Below are positions 52,965 through 60,059 of a stretch of DNA of 64,000 bases, piece after piece. Positions within the stretch are counted from its first letter, which is position 1. Each line of letters opens with the position of its first letter. The position numbers and the translations under genes were made by a program. Source of the DNA: an uncultured Lentisphaeria bacterium (GTDB lineage: Bacteria; Verrucomicrobiota; Lentisphaeria; Oligosphaerales; Oligosphaeraceae); NCBI GenBank assembly GCA_934661755.1, contig CAKUJM010000005.1:25669-89668 (forward strand). Reading direction: 5' to 3'. The notes under the pieces are model-generated. The model was given only the letters and a program-made list of their open reading frames with translations, had not been told where the DNA came from and made no database searches.

Positions 52965-54161
52965 ATGCCGCTATACAAATTCAAAGTCAGTGACCAGTCA
53001 GGGAAGGTCAGCGAACTGCTCATCGAAGGCGACTCGCAGTCTGACGCGACCCGGCGCATCCAGGGGCGCAACCTGATGCCGCTGGCCTTCCTGGGCGAGG
53101 GCGCAGGCGCATCCTCCGGCGGTTCGCTCTTCCGGGCGAAGCTGGACGTGGTGGACTTCACCGACCGGCTGGTGCCGCTGCTGGAAGCCAACATCCCCCT
53201 GGAACGCGCCCTGGCCATCCTGGGGGACGACCAGGGGAATCCCGCGGCGGCACGGGTGGTCCGCGATCTGCGCCGCGGACTCCACGAGGGACGGAAGCTC
53301 TCGGATCTCATCCGCGATCAGGGACCGGTCTTCCCGTCGGTCTATGCGGGAGTGGTGGCTGCCGGGGAGGAGGCCGGCGCGCTGCCGCAGGTGATGGCGC
53401 AGCTGCGCAACTTCCTGTCCTCGGCGGCCGAATTGCGCAGCTTCATCATCTCCAGCTCCATCTACCCGGGGTTCATCGCCCTGTCCGGATGCGCGATGCT
53501 GGGCTTTGTGCTGGGGGTGATCGTCCCCAAATTCGCCTCCGCACTCTCCGGCGCGGGGATCAAATCCACCGCCACCGACTTCCTGATGGGGCTTTCACAG
53601 GCAGTGCGCACCTGGTGGTGGCTGGCCATCCCGGCAATCGTGCTGCTGGCGGCATTCATCCGCGGCGTCCGCACGGAAAACAGCGCCGTCCGGCGCTGGT
53701 GGGACGGCGTGGTGCTGCATCTGCCGATCTTCCGGAAACTGGTGCTCTACGGCAACATCGCCCGCTTCGCCCGGACGATGTCGATCCTGATGCGATCCGG
53801 AGTGCATCTGCTCAATACGGTCTCGATCGCCAACCGGGTGATCCAGAACAGCGTCATCAGGTCGTCGCTGGATGAAGTGGCCGGCGAATTGCGGCAGGGG
53901 CAGAGGATCTCCAGCGCGTTGGGCAAAAGCAAATACGTGCCGCCGATGATGCTCAGGATGGTGGCGGTGGGCGAGGAGACCGGCAATGTCGAGGGGATGC
54001 TCGACCGGGTGGCCGACCGCTACGAAAATGACTTGCGGCGGTCGATAAAGCGGCTGCTCTCGCTGTTCGAGCCGGTGATCATCATCCTGCTGGGGCTGGG
54101 CATCGGTCTGGTGGTGCTGCTCATGTTCACCGCAATCATGGATATGCAGCACGCGGTATAG
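52965..54161 (+). CDS. gspF: type II secretion/type IV pilus inner-membrane protein GspF
   Basis: A 398-residue polytopic protein of the GspF/PilC family, with two homologous GspF domains (about 65-185 and 270-390) and three membrane helices. MPLYKFKVSDQSGKVSE is the characteristic N-terminus, and VGEETGNVEGMLDRVADRYE is the family motif, with an equivalent VAAGEEAGALPQVMAQL in the first domain. It is the platform for pseudopilus assembly. gspG follows after 220 bases; gspD and gspE are not in the window. The start at 52965 is preferred to a TTG at 52941. Confidence 0.93.
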   Translation: MPLYKFKVSDQSGKVSELLIEGDSQSDATRRIQGRNLMPLAFLGEGAGASSGGSLFRAKLDVVDFTDRLVPLLEANIPLERALAILGDDQGNPAAARVVRDLRRGLHEGRKLSDLIRDQGPVFPSVYAGVVAAGEEAGALPQVMAQLRNFLSSAAELRSFIISSSIYPGFIALSGCAMLGFVLGVIVPKFASALSGAGIKSTATDFLMGLSQAVRTWWWLAIPAIVLLAAFIRGVRTENSAVRRWWDGVVLHLPIFRKLVLYGNIARFARTMSILMRSGVHLLNTVSIANRVIQNSVIRSSLDEVAGELRQGQRISSALGKSKYVPPMMLRMVAVGEETGNVEGMLDRVADRYENDLRRSIKRLLSLFEPVIIILLGLGIGLVVLLMFTAIMDMQHAV

Positions 54162-54213
54162 CGGCGCCGGGCGCATGCCTTCACGCCATTCAGGCAGGAT
54201 CGCGGCCACTGGA

Positions 54214-54323
54214 TTCGCAAAGTCAGGCGATTTTGCGTCAAAATGAGGATTCTTGAGGAAGCGTACCGGAAGCACGCGACCGAAAAATGACGAAATCATG
54301 GCGCAAAAGGGCCAGCTCCACGG
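54214..54323. repeat. ~110-bp imperfect palindromic repeat, copy 6
   Basis: A copy in the same orientation as copies 1, 2 and 4, inserted between gspF and gspG. It contains GGCGATTTTGCGTCAAAATG and ends CCAGCTCCACGG. If transcribed with the gsp genes it would form a large hairpin in the mRNA. Confidence 0.7.
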
Positions 54324-54381
54324 ATTTTAGCGGCTTGCACAGCCCCTCAACGACAACCATTATCACAAGGAACAACCGCTC

Positions 54382-54813
54382 ATGAAACGCAAAGACAACC
54401 GCCGCCGGCAGCGCCGGCACCAGGCCTTCACCCTGATTGAAATCATGATCGTGGTGGTGATCATCGGGATGCTGGCGGCGCTGGTCGGACCGAGGATCAT
54501 CGGCAGCATGGACAAGGCACGGGTCAACACCACCAAGGCCCAGCTGGTGAACCTCAAGGACGCAGTCCAGCGCTTCTACATGGATTGCAGCGAATACCCG
54601 CGCACGCTCGACGACCTGCTGGCCAAGACCGGCAACGCCAAGTGGGACGGGCCATATCTTGACGCCAAGAGCCTGCCGCAGGATGGCTGGGGAAATGACT
54701 TCGTGTACAGCTGCCCCGGAGCCGACGGCGAGCCCTTCGACATTGTCAGCTACGGCGCGGACAAAAGCAGCGGCGGCGACGGCTATGACGCCGACCTGAG
54801 TTGCTGGAATTAG
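54382..54813 (+). CDS. gspG: major pseudopilin GspG
   Basis: A 143-residue type II secretion pseudopilin. A basic leader (MKRKDNRRRQRRHQA) is cleaved before FTLIEIMIVVVIIGMLAALV. YMDCSEYPRTLDDLL, DGPYLDAKSLPQDGWGNDFVY and the acidic end YDADLSCWN match the calcium-binding GspG C-terminus. It would form the shaft of the secretion pseudopilus. It is followed 15 bases later by a GspH-like gene. Confidence 0.95.
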   Translation: MKRKDNRRRQRRHQAFTLIEIMIVVVIIGMLAALVGPRIIGSMDKARVNTTKAQLVNLKDAVQRFYMDCSEYPRTLDDLLAKTGNAKWDGPYLDAKSLPQDGWGNDFVYSCPGADGEPFDIVSYGADKSSGGDGYDADLSCWN

Positions 54814-54828
54814 ATTGCGCATCCTGCG

Positions 54829-55359
54829 GTGGCCAGAGTCTCCGGATATACATTCATTGAAATGCTGGTGGTGGCGGTGATTGTCGCCCTGGCGGCGGCG
54901 CTGGTGGTGCCGCGCATCGTGCAGTCATCGCGGCGCATGACCGTGGAGAATGCGCTCTCCTCTTTGCGGGCGGCATTCTCCGAGACGGGGATGCGCGCGC
55001 GCGCCAGCGGCCAGGCGCTGAGCCTGACACTGGATCCGGAAGGCCGGCGTTTCCGGGTGGCGAAGATGGGCGGCCGGATGGACCGGGACTGGCGGCCGGC
55101 GCCGCTGGCGCCCCGGAACCCCCAGCGCGAGGATGGCACGGCCGCCGGATCGGTGCTGCCATCCGCAGCCGAGTACCAGGTTCCGGAGGCCGTGGAATGG
55201 ACCGACCTGCCGGAGAATGCGGACGGTGGCGGCATTGTCTTCTGCTTCTATCCCGATGGCGAGGCCAGCGGACCGCAGCTGGGATTCGCGGTGCGCTCGG
55301 AACGCTTCCGGATCATCATTGACAGCGTGCTAGGACGGGGGACGATCGTATATGATTGA
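54829..55359 (+). CDS. GspH-like minor pseudopilin
   Basis: A 176-residue protein with a short leader and prepilin helix (GYTFIEMLVVAVIVALAAAL) and a beta-rich C-terminal part with LGRGTIVYD at the end. The size and its place after gspG fit the minor pseudopilin GspH. The start is a GTG at 54829 (MARVSGY), the only well-placed initiation codon. Its end overlaps ruvA by eight bases. Confidence 0.8.
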   Translation: MARVSGYTFIEMLVVAVIVALAAALVVPRIVQSSRRMTVENALSSLRAAFSETGMRARASGQALSLTLDPEGRRFRVAKMGGRMDRDWRPAPLAPRNPQREDGTAAGSVLPSAAEYQVPEAVEWTDLPENADGGGIVFCFYPDGEASGPQLGFAVRSERFRIIIDSVLGRGTIVYD

Positions 55360-55990
55360 ACGGCTTACCGGCGAATTGGTTGAAAGCAGCATGTCGGATG
55401 CGGTGCTGGACGTCAATGGCGTCGGCTATCACCTGTGGCTGCCATTGAGTTCAGTGGAGAAGCTGCCGCAGCTGCATTCGCGGCTGACGCTGTATACCTA
55501 CCTGTCGGTCCGCGAGGACGCGATGGTGCTGTACGGCTTTGCGACCCGGACGGAACGCGAGCTGTTCCGGATGATCCACGAGACCGTGAAGGGCTTCGGG
55601 CCGCGGCTGGCGCTGAACGTGCTGTCATCGCTGTCGGTGGCGGATTTCTGCACCGCCATCGCAAACCAGGATGCCAGGCGCCTTTCCACCATCAACGGCG
55701 TCGGGAAAAAGAGCGCACAGCAGCTGATCCTGGATCTCAAGGGCAAATTGGGCAGCTTCGGCAACGCGGCGATGGCGGCCAACGGCGCAGACGGCGCGGC
55801 GGCAACGCCGGAGACGGCGGCGTCGCCGGCGGTCGCCGACGCGATTGCGGCGCTGGAGACGCTGGGGTTCAAGCATGACGACGCCCGGTCGGCAGTCGAG
55901 CAGATCCTGGCGGCCAGCCCCGAAAGCGCCGCCAGCAGCTCGACACTGATCCGCAAGGCATTGGCGGCGATCAATTCCGGCAGACAATAG
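55352..55990 (+). CDS. ruvA: Holliday junction branch-migration protein RuvA
   Basis: A 212-residue RuvA that binds four-way junctions. The OB-fold starts MIERLTGELVE, the helix-hairpin-helix pair covers VKGFGPRLALNVLSSL and INGVGKKSAQQLILDL, and a C-terminal three-helix domain (about 165-212) contacts RuvB after an Ala-rich linker. It overlaps the pseudopilin gene and precedes ruvB by 25 bases. Confidence 0.96.
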   Translation: MIERLTGELVESSMSDAVLDVNGVGYHLWLPLSSVEKLPQLHSRLTLYTYLSVREDAMVLYGFATRTERELFRMIHETVKGFGPRLALNVLSSLSVADFCTAIANQDARRLSTINGVGKKSAQQLILDLKGKLGSFGNAAMAANGADGAAATPETAASPAVADAIAALETLGFKHDDARSAVEQILAASPESAASSSTLIRKALAAINSGRQ

Positions 55991-56015
55991 ACAGCGGGGC
56001 CCAGATCCTGAACTC

Positions 56016-57065
56016 ATGGCGACAGAGCGTTTTATCACTTCGGAAATGAATGCCCGGGAAGAGGAGGTCGACCGCACGCTGCGGCCGCAGCAATTTGCGG
56101 ATTTCCCCGGGCAGGGAAAAGTCAAGGAGCAGCTGCAGATCATGGTGGCGGCGGCGGTGGGGCGCGGCGAGCCGCTCAACCACATATTGCTGTCGGGCCC
56201 GCCGGGGCTGGGCAAGACCACGCTTTCCAATATCATTGCCAATGCCTGCGGACGCAAGCTGAAGGCCACCAGCGGCCCGGTGATCGAGAAGCCCGGCGAC
56301 CTGGCGGGGTTGCTTTCCAGCCTCGACGAGGGCGACATCCTTTTCATCGACGAGATCCACCGCCTGCCCCGGCAGGTGGAGGAGTACCTCTATTCGGCGA
56401 TGGAGGATTTCGTGATGGACATCATGGTGGATTCCGGCGTTGCGGCGCGCTCGGTGCGGGTCAATCTGCCGCGCTTCTGCCTGATCGGGGCCACGACCCG
56501 CCAAGGCAAGCTCTCGTCGCCATTGCGCGACCGCTTCACCATGAAGTGCCGCATGGACTACTACAGCGCCGATGAATTGCACCGGATCGTGATGCGCAGC
56601 GCCATGGTGCTGGGAATCACCGCGGAGCCGGACGGGCTCATGGAGATTGCGCGACGGTCGCGGGGCACCCCGCGCATCGCCAACCACCTGCTGCTGTGGG
56701 TGCGCGACTTCGCCCAGGTGCGCAATGCCTCGCAGATCACCGCGCCAATCGCCGCCGAGGCCTTGAAAATGGTCGGCATCGACGACGATGGCCTTGACGA
56801 AATGGACAACCGCATCCTGGAGGCGATCATCTTCAAGTTCAAGCAACGGGCAGTGGGGCTCAAGACGCTGGCGGTCGCCCTCGGCGAAGAGGAGGAGACG
56901 ATCGAGGAGGTCTACGAGCCATACCTGATCCAGGAGGGATATATGATGCGCACCCCCACCGGGCGGATCGCCACCGAACGCGCGTTGCAGCGTTTCGGCA
57001 TTGGCGGCTCCAAAGCCCGTCCTGATGCGGGCGGCCGCGAACAGCTGACCCTGGATTTGCCTTGA
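56016..57065 (+). CDS. ruvB: Holliday junction ATPase RuvB
   Basis: A 349-residue AAA+ motor. Walker A is GPPGLGKTTL, Walker B LFIDEIHRL, sensor motif IGATTRQGKLSSPLRDRF, and the winged helix has GLKTLAVALGEEEETIEEV. Length and domain order are standard. It is the last gene of the gsp-ruv run; ruvC is not nearby. Confidence 0.97.
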   Translation: MATERFITSEMNAREEEVDRTLRPQQFADFPGQGKVKEQLQIMVAAAVGRGEPLNHILLSGPPGLGKTTLSNIIANACGRKLKATSGPVIEKPGDLAGLLSSLDEGDILFIDEIHRLPRQVEEYLYSAMEDFVMDIMVDSGVAARSVRVNLPRFCLIGATTRQGKLSSPLRDRFTMKCRMDYYSADELHRIVMRSAMVLGITAEPDGLMEIARRSRGTPRIANHLLLWVRDFAQVRNASQITAPIAAEALKMVGIDDDGLDEMDNRILEAIIFKFKQRAVGLKTLAVALGEEEETIEEVYEPYLIQEGYMMRTPTGRIATERALQRFGIGGSKARPDAGGREQLTLDLP

Positions 57066-57133
57066 GTTTTCCCCCGGAGCGCGATTCCGCCCGCATTTTT
57101 TGCAAAAAATACGCAAAAACACCGTGCAGGTGC

Positions 57134-57161
57134 TTGACGTCTACGTTTGGAGCATTATCTT
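57134..57161 (+). promoter_or_regulatory. promoter of tRNA-Asn
   Basis: TTGACG (57134-57139) and TATCTT (57156-57161) are 16 bases apart and end 34 bases before the tRNA. Together with the terminator downstream they make a self-contained tRNA unit. Confidence 0.6.
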
Positions 57162-57195
57162 AAGCATCGTTCCCAAAAGGAATAAATAAAAAAGT

Positions 57196-57270
57196 GCCGA
57201 CATAGCTCAGTGGTAGAGCAGATGGCTGTTAACCATCGGGTCGTAGGTTCAAGCCCTGCTGTCGGCGCCA
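57196..57270 (+). tRNA. tRNA-Asn (GUU)
   Basis: Cloverleaf complete: acceptor GCCGACA pairs with TGTCGGC, D-arm GCTC/GAGC, anticodon stem GATGG/CCATC with loop CTGTTAA (anticodon GTT), and T-arm with loop TTCAAGC. The 3' CCA is encoded. Confidence 0.97.
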
Positions 57271-57285
57271 TATTATTATACGCGG

Positions 57286-57331
57286 GCCACCGATAGAGTT
57301 CTCCTCCTATTTCTCTATCGGTGGCTTTTTT
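57286..57331 (+). terminator. rho-independent terminator after tRNA-Asn
   Basis: A perfect 13-bp stem (GCCACCGATAGAG with CTCTATCGGTGGC) and a 14-base loop are followed by six T. It is the strongest intrinsic terminator seen in the window. Confidence 0.9.
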
Positions 57332-57425
57332 CGTTCCCTGAACGAGTGGAAACAAAGCAGACGGCTTCAGCGGAGAAGACTGCGCACGGCGCGCTCCGTC
57401 TTCTCCGCGTCTTCTCCGCCCTGCC

Positions 57426-59093
57426 CTACTTATGCTCCAGCTTGATGGTCTCGGTCGGCAGATCGCAGACATCGGCGGGACCGAAATACTGGATCGGCCC
57501 GGGATAGACGAATTCGATCCCGGCGGCCCACTTGCCGCGGTTCTTGACCAGCGCCTTGTAAGGCGCGCCGCCGAGGTCGACCAGCGCCTTGCGGATCACC
57601 GGCACGTCCTTGCCGTTGCGGCGCTCGATGTTCATCATCATGGTCAGCGGAATGCCTCCGGCGATCCACTTGCTGGAATCCTTGGAGATGTTGCGGACAC
57701 TGGCCATGTATCCGGTCTTGCCGGCCGCAATCAGCGCGGAGGCGGTATACCCGAGGCTGTAGCAGTAGTCGGCATCGAAATTCGACGGCGCGGCACAACG
57801 CCCCTCATAGCCGAGGAAGTGGCACTGCGAGGAGAATTTGATCTTCCCGGACTTGTCCTTCGCCTTGGCGTTGAGGGCCTTGATATTATCCTCGATCATG
57901 CCGGCCAGCATCTTCTCGGTCTCGATCTTGGAAACCTGGACATTGCCATGCGGGTCGCGGTCGCCAACCAGCTGGGCCTCGATGGCCTTGGGCATGGTCG
58001 CGAAAGCCTTCTGCGAGGCCTTGCTCAGATTCTTTGACACGAAGCTGATCTTGTCGTCGATGGTGGCGCACTTCTCGAACTCGCCGGCCTTTTTGGCCAG
58101 CAGGTCATTGAGTTCGGCGATGAGCTTCTTGACCTCCGGGATGAACTCGATGAGGCCCTCGGGAATCAGCGCGACCCCGAAGTTGAGGCCATTGGCGGCG
58201 CGGTCCACGACAATCCGGGTGAGGTCGTCGACCACCTTCTTGAGCGACATCTTCTGGGCTTCGACCTCCTCGGAGATGATGCATGCCTGCGGATGGGTCT
58301 TCAGGGCGCATTCCAGGGCGATGTGCGATGCGGAACGCCCCATGAGCTTGATGAAGTGCCAGTACTTGCGCGCGGAATTGGCGTCGCGCATGATGTTGCC
58401 GATGATCTCGGAGTAGACCTTGGTGGCGGTGTCGAAGCCGAAGGAGACCTCGATCCATTCATTCTTGAGGTCGCCATCGATGGTCTTCGGGCAGCCGATG
58501 ACCTGGATGCCGGACTTCTTCCCGATGAGGTACTGCGCCAGGGTGCAGGCATTGGTGTTGGAGTCGTCGCCGCCGATGATGACGACCGCGGTGATGCCCA
58601 GTTTCTTGCAATTGGCCATCACCTTGGCGAATTTTTCCTCCTCGTCCAGCTTGGTGCGGCCGGAGCGGATCATGTCGAAGCCGCCGGTGTTGCGGTAGGC
58701 GTCGATGACCTTCTTGTCCAGCTTCTGGTACTCGCCGTCGATCAGGCCGGACGGTCCGCCCAGAAAGCCGTAGAGTTCGTTTTTGGCATTCAGCTTCTTG
58801 AGGCCGTCGAAAAGTCCGGCAATGACATTATGGCCGCCGGGGGCCTGTCCGCCGGAGAGGATCACGCCGACCTTGACGGGCTTGACGGCTCTGGTGGACT
58901 TGGCGTTCTTGAACTCGATGGCCGGCAGGCCATAGGTATCCGGGAAAAGCTTGCGGATTTTGGCCTGGTCGGCGACGGATTCGGTGGGCTTGCCCTCCTT
59001 GATGGCGGCGGACGGCCCGAGCTTGGCCAGCAGCGTCGGCAGCTTCGGCTGGTAGGCGGCGCGCTCTTTCTGCAGTGGTGAAATCTCTGTCAT
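57426..59093 (-). CDS. pfp: pyrophosphate-dependent 6-phosphofructokinase
   Basis: A 555-residue enzyme that phosphorylates fructose-6-phosphate with pyrophosphate, reversibly, in glycolysis. GVILSGGQAPGGHNVIAGL binds substrate, IIGGDDSNTNA has the Gly-Gly-Asp-Asp of PPi-dependent enzymes (ATP enzymes have Gly-Gly-Asp-Gly), and CPKTIDGDLKN carries the catalytic Asp. The length corresponds to the long PPi-PFK clade related to plant PFP beta. It is typical of anaerobic fermenters with PPi-based glycolysis. Confidence 0.93.
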   Translation of the reverse strand: MTEISPLQKERAAYQPKLPTLLAKLGPSAAIKEGKPTESVADQAKIRKLFPDTYGLPAIEFKNAKSTRAVKPVKVGVILSGGQAPGGHNVIAGLFDGLKKLNAKNELYGFLGGPSGLIDGEYQKLDKKVIDAYRNTGGFDMIRSGRTKLDEEEKFAKVMANCKKLGITAVVIIGGDDSNTNACTLAQYLIGKKSGIQVIGCPKTIDGDLKNEWIEVSFGFDTATKVYSEIIGNIMRDANSARKYWHFIKLMGRSASHIALECALKTHPQACIISEEVEAQKMSLKKVVDDLTRIVVDRAANGLNFGVALIPEGLIEFIPEVKKLIAELNDLLAKKAGEFEKCATIDDKISFVSKNLSKASQKAFATMPKAIEAQLVGDRDPHGNVQVSKIETEKMLAGMIEDNIKALNAKAKDKSGKIKFSSQCHFLGYEGRCAAPSNFDADYCYSLGYTASALIAAGKTGYMASVRNISKDSSKWIAGGIPLTMMMNIERRNGKDVPVIRKALVDLGGAPYKALVKNRGKWAAGIEFVYPGPIQYFGPADVCDLPTETIKLEHK

Positions 59094-59276
59094 TTTGGGA
59101 TTATGCGTGCTATGGGGTGTGTTTTTGGGGATGCTCTTATTCAGGATGCTTCGAAAAAAATACTCCGCCCCGGGAGGGGAAGGTCCCGCAGGCGGAAAAA
59201 GGGGAACGTCGGGCCCATACGCCCATCGCCCGATGGGCGCAAGGCAGTACTATGGCGTCATCGGGAATCATCGGTG

Positions 59277-59690
59277 TCATTCCGCCTGGGTCATCAGCGA
59301 GATCTTCAACGCGGCCTTGTCGGCACAGCGCAGAATGGTCACCATGTCCTCGATTGAACGCCCGCCATCCGCCCGCAGCAGCAGGATGGTCTGCGGACCG
59401 CGGCTGTCACGGATGGCGCGAAAGGCATCCGGAAGATCGGCGAAAGCGATCGGCATGCCGTCGATCTTGCACAGGCCGTCCTTGTCCAGGGTGACGATGG
59501 CCTTGTCCTTGATATCCATCACCTGGTTGGCAGTGGTGCGGCGCGGCGGAGTCACATCGGTGGAATAATCCATGATCGGCACGGTGATGATGAAGACAAT
59601 CAGCAGCATGAAGGTCAAGTCCATCAACGGGGTCATGTTGATCTCCACGATCGGCTTGAGCCGCTGGCGTTGTCTGGGGAGGATAGTCAT
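59277..59690 (-). CDS. ExbD/TolR-family biopolymer transport protein
   Basis: A 137-residue protein with one N-terminal membrane helix and a periplasmic domain. IVEINMTPLMDLTFMLLIVF is the ExbD/TolR signature with the proton-path aspartate in PLMDLTF. The start at 59690 (MTILPRQRQ) is used; an upstream ATG at 59744 would enter the tRNA-Gln gene. The partner ExbB/TolQ is not adjacent in the window: downstream is pfp and upstream tRNA-Gln. Confidence 0.9.
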   Translation of the reverse strand: MTILPRQRQRLKPIVEINMTPLMDLTFMLLIVFIITVPIMDYSTDVTPPRRTTANQVMDIKDKAIVTLDKDGLCKIDGMPIAFADLPDAFRAIRDSRGPQTILLLRADGGRSIEDMVTILRCADKAALKISLMTQAE

Positions 59691-59732
59691 CCGCAATCCG
59701 TGGGATATTTTGTCATGGGGGGAAATAGGCTG

Positions 59733-59806
59733 TGGCATCCCCACCAGGATTCGAACCTAGACTAACTGTACCAAAAACAGTTGTGCTACCATTACACCAT
59801 AGGGAT
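59733..59806 (-). tRNA. tRNA-Gln (UUG)
   Basis: On the minus strand ATCCCTA pairs with TGGGGAT in the acceptor, the D-arm is GTGT/GCAC, the anticodon stem ACTGT/ACAGT encloses TTTTGGT (anticodon TTG), and the T-arm has loop TTCGAAT. The 3' CCA is encoded at 59733-59735. Confidence 0.95.
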
Positions 59807-59834
59807 GCGGAACGTTGCATACTATAACCTGAAT

Positions 59835-59951
59835 CCGTGAAGTTGGTTCTTTCATGACGCAATTTCGCCTTTTTTCGAAGGCGCCCCATACCGCCCGCGC
59901 CTTTCCAAAAATCCCCTGATATTCGCAGATAATCACGCAATCCCCTGACGG
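59835..59951. repeat. ~110-bp imperfect palindromic repeat, copy 7 (diverged)
   Basis: Starts TGAATCCGTGAAGTTGGTTC like copy 5 and contains CATGACGCAATTTCGCC and a degraded right end (CCTGACGG). It lies in the divergent gap between tRNA-Gln and the GH9 gene. It is the least conserved copy. Confidence 0.5.
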
Positions 59952-60059
59952 AGGCATTTTGCGGTTATATATTCAACCCGTTGCAGACTGCGCTTGCCGT
60001 GGAGGTGCCACTGGCATTCGCGCAGACGGAATCAAAGCAAACCGGGAGCAGTCACCCCA

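Noticed and set aside
57066..57195. Possible small RNA in the ruvB to tRNA-Asn gap
   Set aside because: Only the tRNA promoter and an A-rich stretch are seen; no stable fold with its own terminator.
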